This document shows positions 46,165 through 54,205 of a stretch of 64,000 nucleotides of DNA, one piece after another. Source of the stretch: a bacterium (lineage in GTDB: Bacteria > Babelota > Babeliae > Babelales > Vermiphilaceae); contig CP064961.1 in NCBI GenBank assembly GCA_016699125.1, positions 496,001 through 560,000 of the forward strand. Direction: 5' to 3'. Position 1 is the stretch's first letter. Each line of letters opens with the position of its first letter. The notes under the pieces are model-generated. The model did no database searches. It was not told the origin of the DNA and worked only from the letters and a program-made list of their open reading frames with translations. A program made the translations under genes and the position numbers.

Positions 46165-47241
46165 ATGAAGTTTTTGCCAGCATTTAAAGTTGATTTTTGG
46201 ACAAGAAAAAAAAGAGGTTGGTTTTCGATTTTTTCAAATGATATGGCCATAGATTTGGGAACTGCCAACACCGTCGTGTATGCACGCAATCGAGGAATAC
46301 TGTTAAACGAGCCAACCGTGGTTGCCGTCAGAGCTCATACCAAACAGGTACTTGCCGCAGGACGCTTGGCAAAAGATATGCTTGGCAAAACTCCAGAAAA
46401 TATTATCGCCGTTCGGCCGTTGCGTGACGGTGTTATTGCTGATTTTGAACTGACCGAAAGTATGCTTCGTTATTTTATTCGTGCAGTTCACAATGATCGT
46501 CACACGCTCATTCGTCCACGCATGATCGTTGGCGTTCCGTCCGGCATTACACAGGTTGAAAAACGGGCAATTGAAGAGTCGGCACGTCAAGCTGGTGCAC
46601 GTGAAGTGTATACGATTATGGAACCGATGGCCGCAGCGATTGGCGCGGGGCTGCCGGTGCAAGAACCGTCGGGTAACCTGATAGTCGACATCGGCGGTGG
46701 CACCACCGAAGTTGCAGTTATTTCACTTAAGTCTGTCGTTTTTTGTCGTTCGGTACGTGTTGGCGGTGACGAGATGGATCGGGCCATTGTGCAGTATGTG
46801 AAACGAAAATATAATCTTTTGATCGGCGAACGGACCGCAGAAACCATAAAAATAGAGATCGGCTCAGCACTGCTTGGCACTGATGATCGTGCAGATCAGG
46901 TGCTTGTGCGCGGGCGTGATCTGGTGACTGGAGTACCCAAAACCATCACGTTAACACGCGCTGAAGTCAACGAGGCGCTGCTTGAAACGGTTGCATGCAT
47001 TGTTGATGTGGTACGCGTGGCCCTTGAAAATACGCCACCTGAGCTTTCTTCAGATCTGGTAACGCGAGGCATCACCATGGCCGGTGGAGGATCACTCCTG
47101 CCAGGGCTCACTGAACTTATTTCACGTGAAACGGGAGGCTTGCCGGTTCGCGTTGCAGATAATCCACTGTTTTGTGTTGCAAACGGTGCAGGAAAGGTGC
47201 TTGAAGAGCTTGATTTTTTCAGGGAAGCTTTGATGCAATAG
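46165..47241 (+). CDS. mreB: Rod shape-determining actin homologue MreB
   Basis: 358 residues with the actin-fold phosphate loops AIDLGTANT (residues 28-36) and IVDIGGGTTEVAV, the connector PSGITQVEKRAIEESA, and GGGSLLPGL in the adenosine site. There is an N-terminal extension of about 25 residues, basic and aromatic (FWTRKKRGWFSIF), which could act as a membrane-targeting helix. It directs lateral-wall synthesis with PBP2. AAAGGAAA lies 6 nt upstream of the ATG. G+C is visibly higher than in the flanking secreted genes. Confidence 0.96.
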   Translation: MKFLPAFKVDFWTRKKRGWFSIFSNDMAIDLGTANTVVYARNRGILLNEPTVVAVRAHTKQVLAAGRLAKDMLGKTPENIIAVRPLRDGVIADFELTESMLRYFIRAVHNDRHTLIRPRMIVGVPSGITQVEKRAIEESARQAGAREVYTIMEPMAAAIGAGLPVQEPSGNLIVDIGGGTTEVAVISLKSVVFCRSVRVGGDEMDRAIVQYVKRKYNLLIGERTAETIKIEIGSALLGTDDRADQVLVRGRDLVTGVPKTITLTRAEVNEALLETVACIVDVVRVALENTPPELSSDLVTRGITMAGGGSLLPGLTELISRETGGLPVRVADNPLFCVANGAGKVLEELDFFREALMQ

Positions 47242-47249
47242 GTTTACAT

Positions 47250-47777
47250 ATGAAAAATAAATCATTCATGATTAAAAGTGCTTCTGAAATAGATATTCCT
47301 TGTCTTTCAAAAGCACTTTTAGAAGAACAGATAAGAAAATCAGAAAAGCTTTTTCAAAACTATTTTAAAGAACAAAAACAGGGTCAAAGATATTTTTTAA
47401 TTGCCTTTGCAAAAGAAAAGCCAATTGGATACGTTACGCTCAAACTGCAATCTGAATACCCGTATTTTGAAGCAAATCAGATTCCTGAAATTAGTGATTT
47501 AAATGTTTTACCATCTATGCGTAATCAAGGCATTGGTTCTGCGTTACTAAAAACAGCTGAAGACATTGCTCAGGAGTTCAGTAATATTGTTGGAATTGGT
47601 GTTGGATTATATGCAGGATCCGATGGCGGTTATGGATCAGCACAAAGATTATATATTAAAAATGGATATATTCCAGATGGCCATGGTATTACATATAACT
47701 ATCAGCCAGTTATTCCTGGCAATACATATTGCATAGACGATGAACTTATTCTTTGGTTTACAAAAAATTTAAAATAG
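47250..47777 (+). CDS. GNAT-family N-acetyltransferase
   Basis: 175 residues. The acetyl-CoA-binding block DLNVLPSMRNQGIGSALL contains R/Q-x-x-G-x-G of motif A, and YGSAQRLYIKNGY matches motif B with the conserved Tyr. The acceptor substrate is unknown. It starts 8 nt after mreB. Codon use is AT-rich like the accessory genes, so its position next to mreB may be incidental. Confidence 0.8.
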   Translation: MKNKSFMIKSASEIDIPCLSKALLEEQIRKSEKLFQNYFKEQKQGQRYFLIAFAKEKPIGYVTLKLQSEYPYFEANQIPEISDLNVLPSMRNQGIGSALLKTAEDIAQEFSNIVGIGVGLYAGSDGGYGSAQRLYIKNGYIPDGHGITYNYQPVIPGNTYCIDDELILWFTKNLK

Positions 47778-47778
47778 A

Positions 47779-47919
47779 AATGCTATTAATTTAGTAGCAC
47801 AGTACTGGAATCATATGACCCCGGAAGCACGAGAGTATGTTTTGAACAGACTCAAAGAAGATAATCCGAAGATCTATGAAGAAGTTTTAGAGTATGATAA
47901 AAAGCATCAGAATGAATAG
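47779..47919 (+). pseudogene. C-terminal fragment of a paralogue of the 48670-49539 gene
   Basis: 46 codons in one frame encode NAINLVAQYWNHMTPEAR and onward to a TAG, matching NAIKLVAEFRNHMTPEAR at the C-terminus of the downstream gene at most positions. No start codon or upstream homologous part remains; the acetyltransferase stop abuts it. It is the tail of a duplicate whose front has been deleted. Confidence 0.75.
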
Positions 47920-47924
47920 ATTTA

Positions 47925-48356
47925 CTACTTTAATGTTTCGATTATCAATTTTGCAATTGCATTAGTACCAAACTCTATAATCGATCTGAACTTTTTGCAT
48001 TCATCAATTGCGCTAGCTATTTCTGATGAGCATTGGTGTTGGTATTTCTCATACTGTGCATCCTGCATAAGACCTTTTAAAAGCTTTATTGCACGCATGT
48101 CATTATTGTCTTTATTATCAATCCTAAAATGTTCGTTTAAATAGAAGTAACGTTGCGCATTGGCCGGATAATTTTTATACTTTGCTCTTGTTTTTCTGCA
48201 TGCCTTCTCTGCTTGATCAAATTTATTCTCGTCAAACAGTGCACTTATTGATTGTTCTTCTTCATATGCCAATTGCCACCATGATTTTTGCGCTTGTGCA
48301 GTGCACAATCCAGTAAAAAGGAAACTAAATACAACAAGAAAGATATGATGTTTCAT
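47925..48356 (-). CDS. Small secreted hypothetical protein
   Basis: 143 residues with a signal peptide ending at TAQA (MKHHIFLVVFSFLFTGLCTAQA). The mature part is helical and charged with three cysteines, resembling a short TPR-like pair (ALFDENKFDQAEKACRKTR). It is convergent with the fragment at 47779. Function unknown. Confidence 0.5.
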   Translation of the reverse strand: MKHHIFLVVFSFLFTGLCTAQAQKSWWQLAYEEEQSISALFDENKFDQAEKACRKTRAKYKNYPANAQRYFYLNEHFRIDNKDNNDMRAIKLLKGLMQDAQYEKYQHQCSSEIASAIDECKKFRSIIEFGTNAIAKLIIETLK

Positions 48357-48459
48357 AAAATGATTTAAAACCTTGAAAAATATAAATTCTTTTTAAGAAT
48401 AAATATAAAAAAAACTTTTGTCACTATTTTTGTAAGCAAGTAGTCGACAATCCAAAATC

Positions 48460-48498
48460 TTATAAACTACTAATTTTTTTAGCAACCTGATACCCTAT
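48460..48498 (-). pseudogene. Fragment matching the C-terminus of the 53169-53594 gene region
   Basis: Minus-strand codons read IGYQVAKKISSL-stop, matching IGFKIANKIGGL-stop in the restored frame of the 53141-53594 gene. The ~25 bp after both stops also match. Only about 65 bp are related, so this is a small relic of a duplication. Confidence 0.45.
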
Positions 48499-48521
48499 AT
48501 GAAAAAAGATAGCAGAAAAGA

Positions 48522-48566
48522 GGTTTTTTGTCACTGTTTTCTACTAGTAAACAGTGACAAAAAACC
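48522..48566. repeat. Perfect 18-bp inverted repeat (hairpin) between divergent genes
   Basis: GGTTTTTTGTCACTGTTT at 48522-48539 is followed after 9 nt by its exact complement at 48549-48566. It has T- and A-tracts like a bidirectional terminator, yet lies between two genes transcribed away from each other, where a terminator has no obvious client. It may be left from a deleted gene or mobile element. Confidence 0.8.
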
Positions 48567-48669
48567 CTGTAATTAATCAATTTTCTTACTTTAAAATAGT
48601 TTTTTCTTGTGATTTTTTAAAATATATGTAAAGTTTAACATTAGTTATTTTAAAAATGAATGATTAAAA

Positions 48670-49539
48670 ATGAGATCATCGATACTATTACTACTGTTTT
48701 TAAGCTTATATAATACTATTTATTCATCGTTTGCCCCGATTTCGGACTGTTTTAATAATATTTGTCGATCCTTTTCGTTGAATTGGGACTATTATAAATA
48801 TAGATGGACTCTTCTATCGCTTGCACAAGAAACGTCAAAGCTACCTGGTGAGTTTGATACAGTTCAGTTTCAAGCATTAGATGGAAAGCAAATACTTTTA
48901 TCAAAGAATCATGCAGAAAGCTTGGCTGGCTATCCGCCCAGCTATGAATTATATGAATATATCAGAACACACGATACTATACCAACGTTCCAGTCTCTGG
49001 AAAATAAATGGATTATGAAAAGCCAGGATAGTACTCTACCCCCTTCACGCGCTATTAATGCAGAAAAAATGAATAACGTTTTTGTAAAACACGGCATTAA
49101 ATATTTCAAGGTCCCCCAAAAATACCTATTTTTAGTCAGTAGCGAGGTAGACGTATTTGGCGAAGCAGCTCCTGATGTATTTGCTGATTATATTAAGGCA
49201 AAGCAAAAGCACAAGTTTACTATTGAGCAAGTAAAAGAGTTTGAAACAGTTTTAAAATATACAGGATATAAAGATTTTCAAGATCCGAACAATCTAACCC
49301 AGGTAGATGATGTGTACTATTTTATTGATACCGAGGCGGCTTCGTTTTATCGAGGAGGCCGCACGATTGATGGTATAACCATTATTAATAAAAATGCAAT
49401 TAAACTGGTAGCAGAGTTCCGTAATCATATGACGCCAGAAGCACGAGATTATGTTTTGAACAGACTCAAAGAAGATAATCCGAAGCTCTATCAGGAAGTT
49501 TTGGAGTATGATCAAGCGCATCAAGGTCAAGACGTATAA
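48670..49539 (+). CDS. Secreted hypothetical protein (family with C-terminal fragments nearby)
   Basis: 289 residues with a signal peptide (MRSSILLLLFLSLYNTIYSS). Notable segments are YFKVPQKYLFLVSSEVDVFGE and, near residue 215-225, DDVYYFIDTEAASF; the latter pattern loosely recalls the metal-binding aspartate region of kinase-like folds, but no other kinase motif is convincing. Fragments of its C-terminus occur at 47779-47919 and 52335-52370, so it belongs to a locally duplicated and decaying family. Confidence 0.6.
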   Translation: MRSSILLLLFLSLYNTIYSSFAPISDCFNNICRSFSLNWDYYKYRWTLLSLAQETSKLPGEFDTVQFQALDGKQILLSKNHAESLAGYPPSYELYEYIRTHDTIPTFQSLENKWIMKSQDSTLPPSRAINAEKMNNVFVKHGIKYFKVPQKYLFLVSSEVDVFGEAAPDVFADYIKAKQKHKFTIEQVKEFETVLKYTGYKDFQDPNNLTQVDDVYYFIDTEAASFYRGGRTIDGITIINKNAIKLVAEFRNHMTPEARDYVLNRLKEDNPKLYQEVLEYDQAHQGQDV

Positions 49540-49546
49540 TTTGAAA

Positions 49547-50149
49547 TCAATGTGGAGTAAGCCAAGCCCAAACTTGGTTACCAGGTCTACGTTTCAATTT
49601 TAAAATACGTTCTCGACGCCCTCTTGAAAAGCCAAATTTATAAAAAGGGTTTTTTGACGAAGTATAATAATATATAAGAGCAAGATCCTTAAAAAAACTT
49701 AATAGACCTTCTTGAAATTTCCAACCATCCGCAAAGCCGTTCTTATATTGTTTCAAGTTTGTATCAAATTGCTCATGATATGAAGGGAAATTTTCTTGAT
49801 AGGCCTGATTTTTATGATATTTTTGCTGTGCTCTTTCACGCATTCTTCTTTCATCAACGTCTGAATTTGCTCCTACTGATTGAACTGAATTTGGGCGCAA
49901 GCAGTGTAAAAAAACGTCTGAAAAATTAATGTTTTTTCTATCAAGTAACTCTGCCAATCCTTCAGGATCAGTATCCACACAGCTTAACAAGTATTCATCA
50001 ATATGTTTACTACAAAAGTCAATTAAGCCATCAGCATGATCGTTCAGTACTTTATCGACACGCTGTGCATGCAATGAATATGCATTAGATACACTACAAA
50101 AAAACACAAACAAAAGACTAACGTGCCAGCATTCAAAAATCAATTTCAT
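49547..50149 (-). CDS. Secreted hypothetical protein, paralogue of 52387-53001
   Basis: I start at ATG 50149 (MKLIFECWHVSLLFVFF), which has GAGGTG 4 nt upstream and begins the signal peptide. About 200 residues. It shares LNDHADGLIDFCSKHIDEYLL, SVQSVGANSDV, YQENFPSYHEQFD and FYKFGFSRG with the copy at 52387. The ends FKFGFSRGRRERI are basic. It is convergent with the 48670 gene, and this gene pair appears to have been duplicated as a unit. Function unknown. Confidence 0.6.
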   Translation of the reverse strand: MKLIFECWHVSLLFVFFCSVSNAYSLHAQRVDKVLNDHADGLIDFCSKHIDEYLLSCVDTDPEGLAELLDRKNINFSDVFLHCLRPNSVQSVGANSDVDERRMRERAQQKYHKNQAYQENFPSYHEQFDTNLKQYKNGFADGWKFQEGLLSFFKDLALIYYYTSSKNPFYKFGFSRGRRERILKLKRRPGNQVWAWLTPH

Positions 50150-50265
50150 ATGCACCTCAGCAAAGAAATTCAAAGTTGTAAAAAATGATGCGCCAACGGC
50201 TCGGTGTAATGATTAAAAATATACCAAAATGAAACAAAAATTAAACTTTTTTCCATTCTTCAACA

Positions 50266-50485
50266 GGGCTTACGCATGAAAAATTTTACTGAGAGATTTA
50301 ATCAAATGTTTAAAAGACATGCAGTTTTTGCGCGTGATGCCTTTTAAGGATTGGTCAGGTTTATCTTTGATTTTTTGAATGACATTGAGGGCCCATTTTC
50401 GCATGATAGCGATATTTTCGGAGGCATTATCATTGCGAATACAAGATTTATCCTTTTTTTTACTAACTTTTTCATGCGTAAGTCC
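50266..50485 (-). mobile_element. Internally deleted ISAs1-family element (MITE-like, about 220 bp)
   Basis: 15-bp perfect inverted repeats (CTTACGCATGAAAAA at 50269-50283; complement at 50468-50482) bound a fragment whose minus strand reads SCIRNDNASENIAIMRKW and ALNVIQKIKDKPDQSLKG to a stop inside the end repeat. This corresponds to the C-terminus of ISAs1-family (H-repeat type) transposases, RKDNAPENMAILRR.ALN. The rest of the transposase is missing, so the element is non-autonomous. No clear target duplication was found. Confidence 0.6.
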
Positions 50486-50543
50486 TGCTGTAAGAACAGG
50501 ATTTTTATGGAAATTGTAAAAGAAAAGCGCTATAATTTTTCTA

Positions 50544-51572
50544 TTAAAAAATATTTTTAGGGGGCAATTGCATTTGCGCTTTCATCAAAACACTGATTTT
50601 GGTAAAATATTTCCTGAACCAGTTTCTCAATAATGAATTAATAAAATACGAAGCAAAACAGGTAATCAAAATGCGAGATGTGATAATAAAAGTAGTTTTT
50701 AGCCTATTGTTTGACCTGGTTTTTATTTTATATGCTATTTTTTTTTTAATAAGCTTTGAAGGGGAAAATGCTATTTGACCTCTTCTGTACCCCTGATTGA
50801 ATTTATTTTTTTTTATTGAAAAAACATAAAATCCGACTCTTTTATGATTGTGATCTTTTCCAAAATCCATTTCATAACAATGTTCATCTTTAAAAACTTT
50901 ATTCAAATGTTTATTGATAAAATCCTTATATTTATTAGCACAATCATCTCGCTCTACATAACGATTATAGAAGCACCAAGGGATTAACTGAAACAAACTA
51001 TTAACAAAAAAATGACCCGGTATTGTCAATGGAAATAGAAATGAAAGAGGCAATAAAGAAAAAGGGTTGCCCTGATCTAGATAATACATTTTTTCCTTTG
51101 TTGTAATCTCAATTGGCCTATATCGCAGCACATTATCTCCCGTTTGCATACTTATTTTTAATATATCATTATTTTTCTTTTGCCTTTCAAAAATAATCTC
51201 AGTAATTTTTTTGCTAAAAAAGCTTTTTTCATCAGGGTTACCATGATGATAGGCCACTATGATTTCAGGCCTTATATGAAAAAATCTGATGCAAAGTCCA
51301 TCCTTTGCGTATTCATTTAAGGTTTTGAGAAAGTTTTGTGCATATGCTTCCTCAAAATTATTATCTTTAGGAATGTCATGAAATGTTTGACAAGTATCTT
51401 GAAAAACTGATGGCTTTTTTTGAATTGACTGAATAGCATGCCACACTATCATTTGTGTTTCAACTGCTCGTTTCCTGCGCATATCTTCAAGATTTTCTTC
51501 TATAGTAATGCGATACGCCCAAGGTATCTGTTTTAATAATTTTTTATGCAAATCTAATGTGTTTTTTGCCAA
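50544..51572 (-). CDS. Hypothetical protein, 3' part of a frameshifted secreted-protein gene
   Basis: 342 residues as read. The frame extends upstream as NAHYQQLAKNTLDLHKK to the A10 tract at 51589-51598. One additional A there joins it to the frame starting at 52057, giving about 500 residues. The body contains a Pro-rich hydrophobic stretch (FSLLPLSFLFPLTIPGHFF) and a C-terminal anchor (FIITSRILITCFASYFI). No family was recognised. Confidence 0.55.
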   Translation of the reverse strand: MAKNTLDLHKKLLKQIPWAYRITIEENLEDMRRKRAVETQMIVWHAIQSIQKKPSVFQDTCQTFHDIPKDNNFEEAYAQNFLKTLNEYAKDGLCIRFFHIRPEIIVAYHHGNPDEKSFFSKKITEIIFERQKKNNDILKISMQTGDNVLRYRPIEITTKEKMYYLDQGNPFSLLPLSFLFPLTIPGHFFVNSLFQLIPWCFYNRYVERDDCANKYKDFINKHLNKVFKDEHCYEMDFGKDHNHKRVGFYVFSIKKNKFNQGYRRGQIAFSPSKLIKKKIAYKIKTRSNNRLKTTFIITSRILITCFASYFINSLLRNWFRKYFTKISVLMKAQMQLPPKNIF

Positions 51573-52057
51573 CTGTTGATAGTGCGCATTTTTTTTTTAG
51601 TATCATCATTTTCACGATCATTATCATAGTCTTCTGGCCAATGATCTACGATATTACCATGTTTATTATACACAGGAACATATATAATGCAGTCTTCATC
51701 AAGTACAGGCTTTGGAAGGATGAAATGCTTTTCAGATTCACATGGCAGACGATTTACAGAAAATTTTCTTGCTAACGGATTACGTGTTTTTTTATTATGC
51801 TCTTTTAGCTCGTAAATATTTTGTATTAGTTGTGCAACCTCTTTTAAAAAATAGATCTCTTGCCAATCAGCTATCTCTGAAAAAAGGTCTTTGGTTAAGT
51901 TTAACTTCTTTTTTTCAAGATGATCAATAAGTCCATTGAGTTTAAAGTTTTTATATTCTTTTTCACTTATGCAACTACCAACTTCTTGTGCAATACACGT
52001 GTAAAACGATTGCAAAGTCAAGAATGACAAAAGTAACAAACATGTATATCGATTCAT
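51554..52057 (-). CDS. Secreted hypothetical protein, 5' part of a frameshifted gene
   Basis: 167 residues as read, with a signal peptide (MNRYTCLLLLSFLTLQSFYTCIAQ). Coding sense ends at DDTKKK in the A10 tract (plus-strand T10, 51589-51598); the remaining residues before the stop are out of frame. The continuation is 50544-51572. The A10 run is the longest coding homopolymer tract I found in the window. Confidence 0.55.
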   Translation of the reverse strand: MNRYTCLLLLSFLTLQSFYTCIAQEVGSCISEKEYKNFKLNGLIDHLEKKKLNLTKDLFSEIADWQEIYFLKEVAQLIQNIYELKEHNKKTRNPLARKFSVNRLPCESEKHFILPKPVLDEDCIIYVPVYNKHGNIVDHWPEDYDNDRENDDTKKKMRTINSWQKTH

Positions 52058-52196
52058 ATGCTCGAATGTACTCTTAAAAAATTTCCATACATAAATATAC
52101 CAGAAAAAAGATTTTACAGCAAAGTCAAATTAATTGATAGATATATTTTGTTTAAAAAGTTCATAGATTGAATGTCCTGAAACTTTACGAAGAGAT

Positions 52197-52244
52197 TTAA
52201 GATGGGCCCTTTTCACTATCGCTTACGTCGCTTGGATATTTCAT
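52197..52244 (-). pseudogene. N-terminal relic of an IS5-type transposase
   Basis: Minus-strand ATG 52244 reads MKYPSDVSDSEKGPS then stop. The start matches the MKYPSDLSD(E/S)xW opening of many IS5-group transposases. Nothing further of the gene is recognisable. Very short, so tentative. Confidence 0.35.
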
Positions 52245-52334
52245 GTTTATTCCATCTTGCTTTGTTTATATCACTTTTTTATATCACAGATACGTTCAGT
52301 ATATCACAATTTTTTTCATGAATACGTTTTCTTA

Positions 52335-52370
52335 GAGTATGATTAGTCACAACCAGTTCAAGACGTATAA
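52335..52370 (+). pseudogene. C-terminal relic of a 48670-type gene
   Basis: Reads EYD-stop-SQPVQDV-stop, aligning with EYDQAHQGQDV-stop at the end of the 48670-49539 gene, and is followed by matching sequence (AAAATCAATGCGG against AAATCAATGTGG) leading into the paralogue of the neighbouring minus-strand gene. This shows that the 48670/49547 gene pair was duplicated together. Confidence 0.55.
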
Positions 52371-52386
52371 CTTAAAATCAATGCGG

Positions 52387-53001
52387 TTAGTTAAAAATAT
52401 CCGCAACCATCATTGGCTTACCAGGCCCATTCAATTTTGAAATACGTTCTCGATGGCCTCTTGAAAAGCCAAATTTATAAAAAAGGTTTTGAAAAGAACC
52501 ACAAACGTATCCCCGAATAAGATCAAATAATATGCGCATTTGGAAAAACCATGCAAAATCGGTTTCAATTTTAGAACCATCCGCAAATCCGTTCTTATAT
52601 TGTTTCAAGTTTCTATCAAATTGCTCACGATATGAAGGGAAATTTTCTTGATAAGCCGCATTTTTATGATATCTTTGCTGTACTCTTTCACATATTATTC
52701 TTTTAGCAACGTCTGAATTTGCTCCTACTGATTGAACTAGGTCTGCGTCCAAGCAGTGTAAAAAAACGTCTAAAAAATTAATGTTTTGTCTATTAAGTAA
52801 CTCTGCCACTCCTTCAGGCTCGATATGCACACCGTTTAACAAGTATTCATCGATATGTTTGCTACAAAAGTCAATTAAGGCATCAGCATGATCGTTCAGT
52901 ACTTCATCGGTATCTTTGGTATGCAATGGATATGCATCAGATACACCACAAAACAACAAAAACAAAACAGTAAAACAGCACCGTTGGAAAATGAATTGCA
53001 T
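52387..53001 (-). CDS. Secreted hypothetical protein, paralogue of 49547-50149
   Basis: 204 residues with a signal peptide (MQFIFQRCCFTVLFLLFCGVSDA). About half of the positions agree with the copy at 49547, concentrated in NDHADALIDFCSKHIDEYLL, the QSVGANSDV block and YQENFPSYREQFD. The region around residues 150-170 differs (WFFQMRILFDLIRGYV). The 3' flank carries the relic at 52335. Function unknown. Confidence 0.6.
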   Translation of the reverse strand: MQFIFQRCCFTVLFLLFCGVSDAYPLHTKDTDEVLNDHADALIDFCSKHIDEYLLNGVHIEPEGVAELLNRQNINFLDVFLHCLDADLVQSVGANSDVAKRIICERVQQRYHKNAAYQENFPSYREQFDRNLKQYKNGFADGSKIETDFAWFFQMRILFDLIRGYVCGSFQNLFYKFGFSRGHRERISKLNGPGKPMMVADIFN

Positions 53002-53168
53002 ATGCTACCACCAAATAATATAAATTTGTAAAGAAATAAGGCATTAATATTTAGATATAACAGTATTATGCTATCAAAAAAATAACCGTAAGCAAACTTT
53101 TTTAATTCTTTAAGATAACAAGCAGTCGGCAATCAAAATCTTATAAACCACCAATTTTATTCGCAATT

Positions 53169-53594
53169 TTAAAACCTATCATTGATGACAGTCCCACCGC
53201 AATTAACGCTACAACCGCTGCGCATGATTTTTTTTGCATAGCAACTCATCGTATGAGCTGTCTGGTCTGCATTCATGAGTGATTTTGCACGTACATAACC
53301 GTCTTTAAAGTTTTTATACAAAAGCTGCAACGATACAAGTCCACAATAACCCGATAAATGATTGTATAACCGTTCATTTTCTGGAGAACATCTACCTTCT
53401 TTTGATATCTCCCACAATACCTTACCACACAATATGGCAACAGCTTGGCCTACCAGTCGTGCTGCAAGTCTTTTTCTTGATGGCAGTTCTGCCTTTTTAG
53501 TGTTATTTTCAAGCCCTTGGTCTGTAACCGGAGGCTCTGCGTGCAGACCAGCAATAGCGCAGGTCATAAGCCCAAGTAAAAGTAACTTTTTCAT
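53169..53594 (-). CDS. Small exported protein with frameshifted C-terminal anchor
   Basis: I start at ATG 53594 (MKKLLLLGLMTCAIAGLHA), which has GAGG 6 nt upstream. About 141 residues as read, ending KKIMRSGCSVNC...NDRF. Removing one A from the A8 tract (plus-strand T8, 53228-53235) gives YAKKSCAAVVALIAVGLSSM and a stop at 53141-53143, which restores a membrane anchor equivalent to YAKKVGAGIAALVTASVP in the paralogue at 53633. As written, the product would lose its anchor. Function unknown. Confidence 0.6.
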   Translation of the reverse strand: MKKLLLLGLMTCAIAGLHAEPPVTDQGLENNTKKAELPSRKRLAARLVGQAVAILCGKVLWEISKEGRCSPENERLYNHLSGYCGLVSLQLLYKNFKDGYVRAKSLMNADQTAHTMSCYAKKIMRSGCSVNCGGTVINDRF

Positions 53595-53632
53595 ATTAAT
53601 CCTCAATTTTTAAGCTATTCACAACATTACTG

Positions 53633-54205
53633 CTATTCATAACATTTCTGCAGAAAACGAAAGATTTTTTGATTTTTCAATGCTGCAACATTTATTAAAA
53701 CCGGTACACTAGCCGTCACCAAAGCTGCAATTCCAGCGCCTACTTTTTTTGCATATCGCGCTATACGACTTTCTGTCTGATCTGCACTCATGCATGATTT
53801 TGCAATCGCATAGCTATCTTTCACATTTTGATTAAAAAGCTCTACCCAACCAAACAAAGTCATACCAGCTGAAATCATAAGCGCATTGAACTTATCGTCA
53901 TCAGATGGATAACGCTTAAAGGTTGTGTAGCCCTTCAATGCCAAAAATGGCACCAATGGTACAGCTGTTTGCAACAACAGTCGTGCTGCAAGTCTTTTTT
54001 TTGATGGTTCTTGTGCTGATACAGTATCACCGACCACTGTTTTGGCATTTTTAAGCTCGTCTGCTAATTTCATTGCCTCTTCAAGTTTTTGCATAAGCTC
54101 GTCACCTTTTTCATTGGCAATAACTTCATTTTCGTTATCAACAACCGGTTCTGCCTGGATAGTCATCGCACATGTCATAAGTCCAAATAACAACAACTTT
54201 TTCAT
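53633..54205 (-). CDS. Small exported protein with C-terminal membrane anchor
   Basis: 190 residues with a signal peptide (MKKLLLFGLMTCAMTIQA), a charged region (residues 25-60), then SKKRLAARLLLQTAVPLVP and an anchor near residues 150-170. It shares PSKKRLAARL, the ADQT motif and RYAKK with the neighbour at 53169, so the two are tandem duplicates. GGGTTATT precedes the ATG. No family was recognised. Confidence 0.6.
   Translation of the reverse strand: MKKLLLFGLMTCAMTIQAEPVVDNENEVIANEKGDELMQKLEEAMKLADELKNAKTVVGDTVSAQEPSKKRLAARLLLQTAVPLVPFLALKGYTTFKRYPSDDDKFNALMISAGMTLFGWVELFNQNVKDSYAIAKSCMSADQTESRIARYAKKVGAGIAALVTASVPVLINVAALKNQKIFRFLQKCYE

Noticed and set aside
46303..46880. Long minus-strand frames opposite mreB
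   Set aside because: They are shadows of the strongly biased mreB coding sequence on the other strand.
48670..49539. Protein-kinase-like fold for the secreted protein
   Set aside because: Only one loose aspartate motif (FIDTE) was found; no P-loop or HxD motif, so no functional call was made.
50351..50560. Plus-strand 69-codon hydrophobic frame
   Set aside because: It is the complement of the ISAs1 transposase C-terminal fragment and lacks its own start signals.
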